The position numbers and the translations under genes are program-made. DNA of 64,000 nucleotides, taken from Rhizophagus irregularis. Its lineage: Eukaryota; Glomeromycota; Glomeromycetes; Glomerales; Glomeraceae. The stretch covers positions 1,116,001 to 1,180,000 of the forward strand of contig NC_089443.1 in NCBI RefSeq assembly GCF_026210795.1, given 5' to 3'. Below, piece after piece: positions 20,619-32,235 of the stretch. Each line of letters opens with the position of its first letter. Position 1 is the stretch's first letter. The notes under the pieces were generated by a model that searched no databases, had not been told where the DNA came from, and saw nothing but the letters and a program-made list of their open reading frames with translations.

Positions 20619-21310
20619 ATGATCATTTTTTTTATTTTTTGTCTCCCATCATTTTTCACCTCCTATTACTTCTCATTATTCCATTCTTTTCGTCTCCTAT
20701 TATTTTCTATTACATCTTTTCATTTTCCATTATTTCTTTTTCTCTCCTGTTTACTTCCCATCATTTCTTTTTGTCTCTCATCACTCCTTTTCGTCCCCAT
20801 CACTCCTTTTCGTCTCCTATCCTCTTTATCTTTTTAATCACTCACCTTCATCTCCTATCATGTCTTATTTCTCCTTTTTGTTTCCTAGCACTTCATTACT
20901 CTTTTTTACTCCCTTTCATCTTCTATTACTTCTCATTATTTCATTATTATTTTATTTTTTTATTAGCATCTTTTTTCTTGATCATTGTAATTTACTTTTC
21001 TTTATTTGTATCACTTCATTAAAAAATAAATACAATGTTTTTTTTCTTTAAATTCGTAAATGTGTGATTTAAATTTTAATATTTGCAAATAAAATATCAT
21101 TAGATAAGATTATTTTGAATAAATACGTTTGCTAAAAATTTTTTTTTAAATAGATCTTTGCGATAAAATTTTTAAGTTTAGCTGATCAAAAATTAGCTAA
21201 GTTTGAAAAAATCAGCTGTCAGCCGATTAATAAATTTACTCTTTATATATTGTACATCATGTGCCATGTGGCATATCGACGTTTAGCAATTCCCAATTAT
21301 GTTTACAATA
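20619..21310. repeat. Direct segmental duplication II, copy 1, with pyrimidine minisatellite (partner 36420-37110)
   Basis: 20640-20990 is a C/T-rich array of diverged units of about 20 bp (type TCTCCCATCACTCCTTTTCG). It is followed by a shared flank including TAATTTACTTTTC, AAATACAATG, AATATTTGCAAATAAAAT, and TATATTGTACATCATGTG. The long plus-strand frames across it only translate the repeat (Ser/Phe/Leu-rich) and are not genes. Confidence 0.8.
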
Positions 21311-22176
21311 ATGTAGCTATTTATATTAATGATTTGATGTTTGAGTGTAGAATGATATTCGGATTAATTAAGGAATTGTGAAAAAATAATTATCAATAAA
21401 AATTGATTGATTTTTTAGAAGTATTTTCGAAAAAACTTTAATATTAGGCCACACAAATTCAATTTTTCGGTTCACGTAACATTGAAATTTAAAATCGACC
21501 CGGGGACCCAGGGTTTATTGTTTATTAGTAAAAAAGTTTATATATAAAATCATGACATTTGATTGGTTGACTTTTAAAAGGGAGGAATTTATTTTCGCCT
21601 GAAAATCTTGATATATGAAAACTTTGATTAATAATATGTAGTTTGTCATCAATGTAATTATTAAAGTAAAAAGTCATATAATAGATTGTTAACATTTGTA
21701 TAATATAATTTCAATTCTTCTATCGCAACATTAAGGTGGTCAATCAAATTAAATAAATACTAAATATATAAATAAAAGATTCAAATAATTGAAGTATTTG
21801 TAAAAAAGATGATTATGGAAAAAAGTTCCTGGATTCCTGGGGGCAGTCCTAACCTATACCGATTTCTATCTTTTACCAAGGGTCTTCATTAAGGTTGAAA
21901 GTCAACTTTGTCTTATTGAATTTTTGGTATCAATGTATGAGTGCAATATACGTAATCTAGGCACTAAAAAACTCAGCAAGAATGGTATCCACTACGAAGA
22001 TGGTAGTCAGCCATTGAAAAAACATCTCTTTCGACAAATTTTTTTAAGGAATAAAAGTTTTTTCATACGCCATTTAAATCTCTTAAAGACAACACTCTTG
22101 AAATTTTACATCATATCGTAAATCGTTGTACGGTAAAAAGAATATTACCTACTTTAAAGCATATGCAGTAATTGTA
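21311..22176. other. Intergenic, nothing recognised
   Basis: AT-rich. The frame near 21924-22121 (MVSMYECNIRNLG...) is short, without a recognisable domain, and is not called as a gene. Confidence 0.35.
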
Positions 22177-22235
22177 TGTTATTGAACGGGCGTCAAAATA
22201 TCGGCCGAAGGCCGATATAGCCCCGTTCAATAACA
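22177..22235. repeat. Perfect compound hairpin (possible short MITE or regulatory hairpin)
   Basis: TGTTATTGAACGGG pairs with CCCGTTCAATAACA; nested inside, ATATCGGCC-GAA-GGCCGATAT forms a second perfect stem. Strong GC-rich stems are unusual in this AT-rich setting. Confidence 0.75.
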
Positions 22236-22734
22236 ATATTATTATACGTGATATTAGGATTAGTGCGTGTGCTAATATAATTATATTGTCGATCATCATT
22301 AAAAATATCGGGCATGATAACAAAAATATCGGTACAATGAATTCCGCACAATCCTAATGAGCGTGTAATAATAAATGATTATGATATACTTAATAAAATT
22401 GGTGGCTTGCGTAGTTTGTGTCTGTCTCCTATTATAATTATAAGTTGTTAAAAGTTAATTATAATTATTCATATGAATAAAAAGATGTATATAAAGGTAA
22501 ATACGTCATGATTAGGTAATTAAAAGCTACAATATAACCATACGTATTGATATTGTTGAGTAATTGATTAATTGATTGCAGATATTGATATCATTTGATG
22601 ATTGTACAACAAAAAAAATAATATTTATACAGTTCTTTTCTTTTTTTTTAATACATATTTCTCCTCCATCTCTTTCGTTCCTCCTTCAAACACAACTAAA
22701 TACTTTTTTTATAAATACTTTTTTTTCAAATAAA

Positions 22735-22937
22735 TATCTAACAAATACCTTTTTTTCACACGCAAATAAATACCTTTTTTTCACGCGCAAATAAATACAA
22801 TAAATACTTTTTTTTTCACGCGCAAGTGAATACCTTTTTTTCACGCGTAAGTAAATATCTTTTTTTCACGCGCAAGAAAAATACCTTTTTTTTCATGCGC
22901 AAATAAATACCTTTTTTTCACGCGCAAGTAAATACTA
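22735..22937. repeat. Minisatellite, unit about 28 bp, roughly seven copies
   Basis: Units of the form AAATACCTTTTTTTCACGCGCAAGT vary in the T-run and in GCGCAA/GCGTAA. Each unit carries CACGCG. The array ends at AAGTAAATACTAAGACGG. Confidence 0.85.
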
Positions 22938-23204
22938 AGACGGAAAAAAAAGATATACCAGCATCAAGAACTGTATTTACTGCCTTTGGACAACATATGG
23001 GTAATGAGTTTCATTAGCTATTAAAAACTTGTTTGTAAGTGAAAAACCATTCTAACTAGTTTAGACGTTTTGTGGTTCTTGCCAAATTTGGTACCTACTG
23101 TATTTACGATACTGCAATTTTATTACTGTTATCATTCTTCCTTTGGTTACGCATCGCGAATATTCACTTGTTTTCACTTCTCAATAGAGCTCGTATAGGA
23201 AGTA

Positions 23205-23354
23205 ATGAATACTCAAAATACCGCCGAACTTACCACTCTGGAAAACTCTTCTCTTGAAGCCTCTATTCACGCTCCAGCTTCTGGTTCCGTTTCTTCTCAT
23301 TCTCCTGCGGATCCCTCTTCTACTACTAGAGTTCCTTCGATAGGGACAAGCTAA
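23205..23354 (+). CDS. Possible 5' end of a LINE ORF1-like or other coding region, 49 aa
   Basis: MNTQNTAELTTLENSSLEAS... is Ser/Thr/Pro/Ala-rich, with codon choice and GC content clearly above the surroundings. The frame stops at TAA 23352. A consensus donor GTAAGTAT follows at about 23389 and an acceptor AAAATAG at about 23867, after which GVLTLVPGEILTSYAIMAIN reads open. The disordered N-terminus is typical of retroelement first ORFs, but I cannot prove the class. Confidence 0.35.
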   Translation: MNTQNTAELTTLENSSLEASIHAPASGSVSSHSPADPSSTTRVPSIGTS

Positions 23355-24180
23355 CACTAAACGAGGCTAGGTCATATCATTGAGTGGTAAGTATAATTAT
23401 AATAGTTTGCCGGATGGACGTATGTGTAGGTGTAACACTGCAGGGTTCACTGAAAGTCTTCCGGATGGTGAACTGTTATAATTGACATAGGGGTTTATGT
23501 GCTCGTAGTACGTACCATTTGCTACAGGCTAGTAGCTATCTGCTTTTGTGCACAAAGTCATAGCTACAATGATGCCATATAGGTGATCCCCAAGCTGATC
23601 CATATGGAAGGGAAGGCCAGGTTCCCGTTGGAAATGACACATATCTCCTATGCCATGTCACTTACTTAGTAATTGTTATTGAATACTATATGAGTCCATT
23701 TACCATAGATCCTATGTTGGCCACATGGGTGTCCTGGGGTTCCCTGCTTAGGCATAATTAACAGGGTGGTAAACCTCATATGGTATGAGGTGATAGTGAC
23801 TAAAAAATTTTGTAAATTTTGTAGGGCATGTATCAAATCATTTTTTCTTTAAAATAGGTGTCTTAACGTTGGTGCCAGGTGAAATTCTTACTTCTTATGC
23901 AATTATGGCTATTAATCAGGGTAATTCTGAAGGGCAGTTGAAGATGTGAACTGGGATATAGATTTTTACTCCCATAGACAAATAGAACTTTTCAATTATA
24001 GAGTTTTTCTTCTCTTTTTAGTTTTATTTTTAGTTTTTTTTCTTTTTATTCTTGTTGTTTTCTTTTTTCCTTTTAATTATAGATGTAACTATTTTTTCTT
24101 TTTCGTTTCTCATTCTGTTTGATGTTACATTTAATATCGACTTAAATATGTAGCTTTTTATTTAAATAAAAAAAAGATAA
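23355..24180 (+). mobile_element. Retroelement-like remnant, GC-richer, ending in T/A-rich 3' tail
   Basis: 23400-23800 is markedly GC-richer than its surroundings (GCCGGATGGACGTATGTGTA, CACATGGGTGTCCTGGGG). The end is a T-rich then A-rich 3' tail (TAAATAAAAAAAAGATAA) similar in style to the LINE relic ending near 42340. It probably combines the 5' and 3' parts of a LINE with the middle lost. Confidence 0.4.
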
Positions 24181-25418
24181 TACATTTATTACATTCATGA
24201 TATCTTTATAAATAATTGGATTTGAGAAAATTTTGTGTATAAGAAGCTATAATGCTATATAGTGCGTATATACAGTATGATAATAAAGTACACAGACATA
24301 ATTGTATTAGTGTAAAAAATATATAAACAATGGCTATCATCAAGATATGACTAAAAAATATTTATTCTTTATTTTAGAATTTAAGCTGTATGTAATAACT
24401 TTATTCATATAAAAAAAAAATATTTCGTAAATGCTAAAAAAAAATGAAATATATTTCATGAAAAAATTTTCAATAATTCAGGTTTGAACACTCTATATCG
24501 TTCTTTTTCTTCTTTCAAAATAAACGTTCCATTAAACTAGTTAAACCATATTCTTGAATATACCAACTTGTAGCATAAATAAATATGGTAATAATTGAAG
24601 CCTTAAATTCTTTGATTAAATATACACAAAAATCCATAATGTATCTGAAGAATTATTAATCATGGCTGATTCAAATGATGTGACTTGTATAAAGTGAATA
24701 AGTGAATAAGTGAAACGAAAAAATTTGAAAAGATATAATAAAGCAACAAGGATTTTAAATTAAATCATTTTTATTAAATGAATAATATAAGTATTTAAAA
24801 ATATGAATATTTACTAACTCATCTAAAAAATATTTTCTGGTAGTATATTGTGAATACACTTATTTGAATATGATGCTATTTCCTTTACATGTGTAAACTA
24901 AGAATGTGTTTATAGATTTAAAAATTTAGAGTTGTCAAAATGACTAATAATTTAATCATGAAAAAATCACATGATCATGATTAATAAAAATAGACTTTTC
25001 GTGAACTACTCATATTGGTGGCAATAATGGCATCATAGCATCAGTATCCACAAGTATTTCCTAACTGAATAGTATTGTAATCTTGCACAATACAAGTGTT
25101 TGACAATATGAATAATTCTTTTTTTTTACGGAAAGTTCCCTAAGTAACGTCATTTTGACTTTTTTTTTTAGGTCAGTTATCATATTTCAATATTAGCAAA
25201 TGCTGCGGCTTGTTGAACTTGGTAATCAGAGGAAATAATTTTTATTAGTTAAAGATTAACTCAATTATTTCTATTATTTCTATTAAAGTGCACTAGTCCG
25301 TATCAGATTCCAAAAAAATGTTACCTTATGAAATTAAATAAATTAATGCAATTTATAGTACGTTTTCACAATTTTATTAATCCCAAAATTCTTTGTATGT
25401 CATACAGTATGAATAAAA
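24181..25418. other. Intergenic, nothing recognised
   Basis: Uniformly AT-rich; no frame or repeat supported. Confidence 0.5.
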
Positions 25419-25800
25419 TTAGTTAATTGTTGAACCATCTGAAATGATCTCGCTGTATAACCTGTAAATTTCATTCATTGATGTGATGCCAGATATTCTC
25501 TTTGGAAATTCATGTTTAAAGAATTCATTCGATGAATATGTTTCCAAAAGATGATTTTTAATCACTTTTGGATTAATAATTTCCGCTTTAAAACAAAGCG
25601 AACGAAAGTTGACAAGAAATCTAGTGGCATCATCTTCATCTCCTTGGAAACTCATTTGATCTAATCTATACTTGCAACAATTTTTATATATTTCAAAAGT
25701 GGAATGAGTTTAAAGGGCCTTTGAAAGTTCATTTATTCATTGGGGATAGATATTGGAGAATCAATATTTAATTTACATAATTTCAAAATATCTCTTTCTT
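25419..25800 (-). pseudogene. Uncharacterised coding relic (FQGDEDDATRFL type)
   Basis: The minus-strand frame reads EIYKNCCKYRLDQMSFQGDE..., continues through FLVNFRSLC, LLETYSSNEFFKHEF and MNEIYRLYSE, and stops at 25419. Upstream (25720-25800) a second piece LDKERDILKLCKLNID lies in line but is separated by a stop and a frame change, so the gene is broken. The acidic helix-rich sequence has no domain I can name; a gag-like origin is possible. Codon composition indicates former protein coding. Confidence 0.4.
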
Positions 25801-26683
25801 TGTCTAATATTATTAAATCACGTTATATTTTTAGTTTCACAAAAAACTGACGAATAAAGAATTGTGGCACAGTTATTTAGTGCGTTCAGTTTCGTTTTTC
25901 CAAGATATTTCGTGAAAAAGCGTGTGAATCAATGATCATTATGACCAACGAAACGTTTTTGATATGAACATAAATATTATTATTGTAAAATTCATAAAGA
26001 ATGTTTTTGGGTACGAAGTTGAATAGACTTAAAGATAATTTATTAAATAATCTTATACAATTTTTTATAAAAAAAAAAATTTCGTAATTCTAATTTAAAG
26101 AAAAAATTATTATTTTACGTAAAAATATTATTAATTCCGTATAAAATTCGCTTAATAAACTTCAAATATGAAAATTCTTATATATATAATTTGTAAAGGT
26201 GAACTGATGAATAATAAAAAATGTGGTTAACGTAAAAATATCATCAGACATGATAATGATGACTAATTAGTAAGATTTCATTACGATGTAAATGATTGCT
26301 CTGCGTCTGCGTCACGATTAATAATCCGTTAATCCCATGGGATAAAGACGCTATCGTCCTCACCACGTTTATAATTTAGTCGGTGCTGCGTCTGTTTCAA
26401 TAATGAATTTAAAAGAATCCTTAATATTAATATGAATATATGAATAAAAAAAGAAAAATTTCTTTTATAGTTTATTTACCCGTAAAACAATAGTAAAGAC
26501 GATAATCAAAAATAAGTATTTAAATTTCATTATTGATTTGTGTGTGTTGTATAATTTTTAGTTCGTTGTTTATTAATGTGTTTAAAGGAATTTTCTATCC
26601 TCTTTCAAAAAGTATTTATTAGGAAAATTTTTCTATAATAACATGTATATTTCGAATTATTTCACAATGAAGGCGAAGTAAAG

Positions 26684-26775
26684 GCGGCGTACAAAAGTAT
26701 TTTTGCCACGTTTTTCTATATTGCGCCATGGCCATGCTGAAATTTACAATTGAAGAGCAGAGCACTTTAAGTTAA
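26684..26775 (-). repeat. Inverted fragment of the 13430-13810 repeat
   Basis: The reverse complement reads GCTCTTCAATTGTAAATT...GGCGCAATATAGAAAAACGTGGCAAAAATACTTTTGTAC, matching 13590-13650. A second diverged fragment is at 27088-27155. Confidence 0.65.
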
Positions 26776-27579
26776 CTAGGAAAACGGAAACCGTTGAGGG
26801 TCCATCGCTTAATACGTTTACATACATATATAAATGGTTACACAAAATGTGTTGCTAAAAATAAAGCGTTACAAAAAATGTGATACAAACATAAAAGGAA
26901 ATAAGCGGGCTAAATTATAGTGACGTAGGTGGAAGGAAGGAAAAATACATGGGTTAAACCGGTACTGCAAATCTAGTTCCGTACAATAAATAGTCCTTCG
27001 CTACGCTCCGGACAATAATGAGGAAACGCAGGATTTTGATGTCAATAATTACTATTTTGTTTAATTAACGAGGGTGAAGCAAAAGAGACGTATGAGAATA
27101 TTTTTGCCACGTTTTTTACATTGCACCACAATCGGAACGAACAGTGCCACTTTGAATTAATAATGATGATTTCTAATTTATTTTAGAAAAAAAAAAGAAT
27201 AAATAAATAAGGTAACTAAGATCAGGAAAGTATAACTCGTTTCTTTTATCTAATTATTCATTTCACAGCCACATAAACGGAAAAAAATGGCTCATAATCA
27301 TTAAAAATAAAAAGGTTATTGGATAATTTAATCGTATCAACACGTAATTTGTCAAAAGGTACTTTAACGAGGACCTCATTTTAGCGAAATTGATTATAAT
27401 ATTTGCATATTGTTCAACTTATTACTATCTATACAAACAATTTATCACGTAATCCCCGTCGCACTAAGTGTCACTCATGATCACCTTCATACTAATTTTT
27501 AAAAATTGCGAGTGATTAGCTGAGTTTATAAATGACCGGGAATCTTCGTTTAGTTATTTCCCGGTCTCATATAGATAGC

Positions 27580-28060
27580 CGGGAAATTACTAATTTTAGT
27601 TTTAAAATAGTTAAAATAGTTAATATTTAATGAGTAACACGCTCCAGGAGATTACCCATTTATTTCCAACTCCCCATGAAATAAATATTTAATACTAATT
27701 CTTACCTAAATCATGTAAATTCATATTGAAAATTGGTATCCGGATTTTTGGATAGCAAAAATAAATTTTCAATATAACCAAACTATTATCATTTTGTTAG
27801 TAATTTAACAATAAAAACCGTTAGTTTATCATTATTAATATAATAAAAAAAAATTTTTTTTTCTTGTTATTAATGCATAGTCATTTATATTTTACCATAA
27901 TTGTTATTTACGGCGTCGTGAAAACATAGCCGGAAATTTCTAATTTTAGTTTAAAAATAGTTAATCACATGTTAAATTTTAATGAGTGACACGCTCCCGC
28001 TCTAGGGATTACCCATTTATTTCCTGAGAACCCTACTCCCCATGAATAAATAATATAAAT
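27580..28060. repeat. Local direct duplication (27580-27710 and 27928-28060)
   Basis: AGCCGGGAAATTACTAATTTTAGTTTTAAAATAG...ACACGCTCC...GATTACCCATTTATTTCC...CTCCCCATGAA occurs twice about 350 bp apart, the second copy with small insertions. Confidence 0.75.
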
Positions 28061-28584
28061 CGATTCACTGTAAAGTATACTTCAAAGTGACATCTTTATT
28101 ATAAAAAAGGTACTACGATTATTTCAATCTTATATAAAGATATAATATTACAATTAAAGAGAATATAAACATGAAGAGAGATGTTCGATGAATAGAAGTT
28201 TTTTACTATATCTGTTATATTATTATTATTGATTTGTAATTGTGATGCTGGAAACAAGTATTATTCTAAATTTCTAATAACAGCATATAACAGCATGTTC
28301 CTGAAGAATTGGAAGATTTCAAGATATTTTACGGTATGGAAATTTTCTAGAGACCTTGTAATTTCTCATTAAGTTCTGATTTAGCAAGGACATGAGTCAT
28401 TAAACTTTAGGCTTTTAATAATCTAAGATTGCTTGCGTAAAAAAAATTTCTCTAATAAAGCCACGAAAAACATTGATGAATGCATGAACTGGAAATTCTA
28501 AATTCTAATACAGTAAATATACCAGTGTCTCTCGAAAATCAAAAAAGTTTATTAAGAAACTAATCAATGAAAGAAGTATATTTA

Positions 28585-28780
28585 TATGCATTTGGAGACA
28601 AGGTTTAAAATTCAATTTTCGTGAAGAATTTTTATCGAGAAATACCTCTAACCATCCAATCAATATAACTTCAAAATAAATTAATATTAGACTTTTAACC
28701 AATATTTAAATCATTCAAAAACGACAAAGGGAGTTGAAAAATATTAAATATTATTATGATAATAAGAAAATTAAAGATAT
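28585..28780. repeat. Dispersed repeat shared with 63168-63335
   Basis: ATTTATATGCATTTGGAGA, AACTTCAAAATAAATTA and TTAAATCATTCAAA recur in the same order and spacing at 63168-63335. It may be an old coding relic; no protein was identified. Confidence 0.6.
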
Positions 28781-28877
28781 ACGTTGAATGATGTATCAGG
28801 ATTTTATCAATCACAATGAATTGTAGGAAGAACAATTCGCAAAATATAATTTAGGTTATCATAATCAATTGAAAATA

Positions 28878-29210
28878 CAGTCAACTCTTCTTATGACGAA
28901 TTTTGATATAACGAATTTTACAATATAACGGATCTTCAGTGTGGTACAGATTTTCAATAAAAAAAATAATCTCATTATACCGATGCATACCGTTTAACTT
29001 ATAAACCGTATATGAAAAAAAATGCCAACGAATTTTTTTTTTCAATATAATGAAGATACTGTATTTGTGTAACTTACGTTTTACATTATAAAATACAATT
29101 ATTATACAATATACCATAATATACCAAAATTACGAATAGTCCTACTATAACGAAGGCCTGATGCCCTGGGATCAGCCCGTCGCCCACTTCGTTATATTAA
29201 GAGTTGACTG
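28878..29210. mobile_element. 333-bp pogo/Tc1-like MITE
   Basis: It begins CAGTCAACTCTTCTTATGACGAA and ends in the inverted ACTTCGTTATATTAAGAGTTGACTG. CAGT ends and a left-hand TA fit pogo-type elements; a right-hand TA is not preserved. Repeated TATAACG/CGTTATA motifs lie inside. No transposase ORF. Confidence 0.65.
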
Positions 29211-29452
29211 CAGAATAAAACCTTTGAATGAAATATGTCAGAAAAGTTTTTGAAATTTATAAAAAATTAACTAGTAATTTGACATGTTAAATCTAAAAAT
29301 AACCGGTATTTATGAACGCATATAGTGATTTTCCTACCCAAATTAAAATTCATCGAATTATTAATTTTCTTATGATATTTTTAGTATTTTTGAGAAATCT
29401 TTTTTTTTTCTTTATATTAACTATAAGACTCTATTTTATATTAAAGCTGACA

Positions 29453-29700
29453 CGGACTGCGGACCAGACTGATCCTATAACGTTCCTATAATTTTGGTCC
29501 TATAAATCGGTCTATTAATTTATGTCATACACAAAAGCGGGCCGACAATAAAATTTGGCCTGAATTATCCAAGGACCAAAAATTGTTATAGGATCATCGG
29601 TCCTATTGAAACCGATCGGTCCAGTCCTAGTATATCAGTCCAAATCAGTCCTTAAGACCGGACTGCGGTCCTGGCGGTCTGGAACGGACCGTTAACATCC
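29453..29700. mobile_element. Probable hAT-like MITE rich in GGTCC motifs
   Basis: The right end reads AACGGACCGTTAACATCCCTA, typical of hAT termini; the left end CACGGACTGCGGACCAGACTG is inverted to GGTCTGGAAC/GGACTGCGGTCC but appears eroded. More than ten GGTCC/GGACC motifs in both orientations fill it. Both flanks carry GCTGA. Confidence 0.5.
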
Positions 29701-30360
29701 CTAGCTGAGTATCAAGAAACATGATAATAACAAAAAGCATAGAAAAGGAAAGGCACGTAATGATAGTAGCAAACGGGAGGTTTTGGCAGAAATTTTGGCT
29801 ATGTCGCAACAGCAGTTAGCGTTAGTGTAGTACTAGTAGATAGAATTCTTTTCACTCCATGTAGTGCTTTTAGCACGTGGAATGTTTGTTGCTTTTTTAT
29901 TTTTTACTTTATGTTAAAATTAAAATGTTTTTTAAAAGTTTACATTTCACATCTGTCATTATTTATGTGTAGCGTGAAGCAAAGAAAAATATGGGTTATT
30001 CAATGAAGGGCAACTTGACCAATTTTGTCCCGTACCTTTAGACAAAAATGACAGGCAAGATAATTCTGTTAGGGGATTAGGGTTTAATATATAGAATCGA
30101 CAGTTTTTCTTCTAGGCGTTAGAAGATATATCTATAAATTTTACAACCTCTGTACTTGTCTAAATAAATAAAATGGTCTTAAATTGATTGTTGCTCATTT
30201 TACAATGAAATCAATATGTTAATTCACTTATAACCTTATAAAATATTTCTTGTGCTATATGATAATATATTTTTATATTTGTAAGAACCTTGAAATAAAC
30301 AATTACTAATATAGTAACCACAACCGTACATCAGATGTGATACTATGTGACAAAATTTAT
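29701..30360. other. Intergenic, nothing recognised
   Basis: Slightly less AT-rich around 29740-29830; no frame supported. Confidence 0.4.
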
Positions 30361-30477
30361 AATCCTAATCCCTTAACCCTAATACTAACCCTAATCTTAA
30401 CCTTAATCCTAACTCTAATCTTAACCTTAATCCTAACTCTAATCTTAACCTTAATCCTAACCCTTATCCTAATCTTA
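30361..30477. repeat. Interstitial telomere-like array (degenerate CCCTAA)
   Basis: About twenty hexamers of the type CCCTAA, CTTAAC, CCTAAT, CTCTAA follow one another, with an 18-24-bp higher-order pattern TCTAATCTTAACCTTAATCC repeated three times. Confidence 0.8.
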
Positions 30478-31579
30478 ATTTAAAGAACCGGCATATAAAT
30501 TCGGCTACCATTTTTTCCGAACGAAGCTATATAACGATAAGTTCAATGTGATTAAGAGATTTTATTATCGAATTTTAATTACAAATATTACGATATATTT
30601 GATATATTTGATAATGAAAAAGGAAAAAAAAATTTTCTTTGATTATATGATAGTATAACTATTTTGACGTACAAAGAAAAGTTTGACCGGTCTATGCCGA
30701 ATCGGGTCTAAATAATTTAAGAAAAGAATGCCAGATTGCATCATAATGAAAAACCAGGGGTATGTCATTTATTAGTGAAAATATACTTTTTGTATTACAC
30801 ATTTACATATTAATCGTTAGAATGTAAAATATAAATTTCCAAAAATGATTTTTAAAAAAAGAAAAATTTGCAAAAAATTGATAAATAAATAAATAAATAA
30901 ACCGATTTTTTAATAAGAAAAAAAAATAAAAACTTTGATGAGGTAAATTAGGTTTATTAGAACGATTATTATAAGTAATCGACTTAGCACGTTTTCTAGG
31001 AATCATTTAATAATTTGGCTGTTCCAACTTATTGTTTGTTTAACGTCCGGATTTTCTGAGAGGTTTGAGAATTTTTAATTTTATTAAACAAACTAAACGA
31101 AACCAAACATAATAAAAATTTGGGAAATTTCAGAAAAACGTAATTTAAATTTAAAGGGGCATTTAAAACATATATGTTGTTAAAATTTATATTTTTTAAA
31201 AAACAGAGGGAGTTACGTACGTACGTTAATATCGTGCGGATAGTAAGCACCCCGAAAGTAAGCACCTCTGCTGGACAGATTTTGACCAGAATTATGAGGA
31301 TCTTAGCTGGCATTAAGCGCAAAAAAAGGGACGGCACGTGATCTAAATGACTCATCAAACGACAACATTGCCGATCAAGTAAAAATTAGTCTGTGTCTAG
31401 GCCCCTGCAATAGCTGCTGATTTAATACAATGGGAGTTGCCTAGTACAACATTAAACCAATGTTCTTTATCACACCCAACTAGGAAATAGTTTTACGAAA
31501 AGTTTCAGAATATGTTATAATTTTTAAATACCCTGCTAGCTGTGAAATTTAACCTAACTCTGTACCAACACTTTTCTTA
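30478..31579. other. Intergenic, nothing certain
   Basis: Contains a GTAAGCACCCCGAAAGTAAGCACC direct repeat (about 31245-31270), perhaps a transposon end. The minus-strand frames across 30803-31358 lack recognisable content. Confidence 0.35.
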
Positions 31580-31778
31580 CCCTATAAAAAATTTTTATCC
31601 GAATATTTCCATTATTTCTCCGTGTCTTCCGTAAAATTCCGTGAGATGATACATTCATGGATATCCGTGTTAGCGAGATGAAAATTTCCATGATTTAAGG
31701 TTATTAATTCCATGAAAATGATACATTTACGGAAAAACCATGTAAAGATATAACACACGGATCAGATTTTTTACAGGG
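31580..31778. mobile_element. 199-bp CCCTATAAA MITE (Harbinger-like), TTA target duplication
   Basis: CCCTATAAAAAATTTTTATC starts it and GATTTTTTACAGGG ends it. TTA flanks both sides (31577-31579; 31779-31781). It aligns in reverse with 15276-15475. A TWA duplication is the hallmark of PIF/Harbinger elements. Confidence 0.8.
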
Positions 31779-31798
31779 TTAACTCGGGCCACGTTCGC

Positions 31799-32045
31799 AT
31801 CTTGTGAGCCTCAGAACTAATGTAAGAAAGAGATAGATTACGAGATACAATTTTTGGAATGTAGTAGTAATTAAAGGTGACGTAAGAGTAATTGCTAAAT
31901 TTATATATGTATTTATAGTGAGGGATAGTAGCTCTATATAAGTTATCTCATTAGTTATTATTAGGTACTAGTTTATAGTGTTAGTTCAATCAATAAAAGC
32001 AAAAAAGGTTACATTAATGTGATGTTCTAATTTTAACTTAAAACA
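31799..32045 (+). mobile_element. Possible solo LTR (weak)
   Basis: From TGTGAGCCTCAGAACTAATG through a TATATAAG box (about 31935) and AATAAA (about 31993) to AACTTAAAACA, this resembles a retrotransposon LTR in layout. A target duplication could not be found. Confidence 0.25.
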
Positions 32046-32131
32046 CAATAAAGTCCTTATGTGAAAAAAAAAAAAATTATTATTCAAATTTATAAATCTT
32101 TGATGAGATCTAAAATATATTTTAAGAATAT

Positions 32132-32235
32132 CCTATAAAAATTCTCCGGGAGAAAACTCCGATAAATGATCATTGTTTTAGTTTTTATTCAAAGAAAAAA
32201 CATGTGATAAATTTTCTAAAAAATTTTCTATAAGG
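32132..32235. mobile_element. Short MITE of about 104 bp (partner 57246-57348)
   Basis: CCTATAAAAATTCTCC and TTTTCTATAAGG are inverted ends; the inside shares AACTCCGATAAATGAT and CATGTGATAAATTTTCTAAAAAATTTTCT with 57246-57348. Confidence 0.65.

Larger units (their letters stand above)
25801..28500. other. Intergenic with repeat fragments
   Basis: Holds inverted fragments of the CGTGGCAAAAATACTC repeat (26684-26775 and 27088-27155), a direct duplication of about 130 bp (listed separately) and AT-rich filler. No gene is supported. Confidence 0.5.

Noticed and set aside
20619-21051. Overlapping frames of 63-127 residues in the C/T-rich tract (and 36361-36876, up to 171 residues)
   Set aside because: They translate a 20-bp pyrimidine minisatellite in several frames at once (Ser/Phe/Leu/His only), and both duplicated copies differ by frame-breaking indels.
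22735-22937. Possible CRISPR-like array
   Set aside because: Units are head-to-tail with no unique spacers and the genome is eukaryotic; it is a minisatellite.
30361-30477. Chromosome end
   Set aside because: The hexamers are degenerate and non-repetitive sequence continues on both sides, so it is an internal tract.
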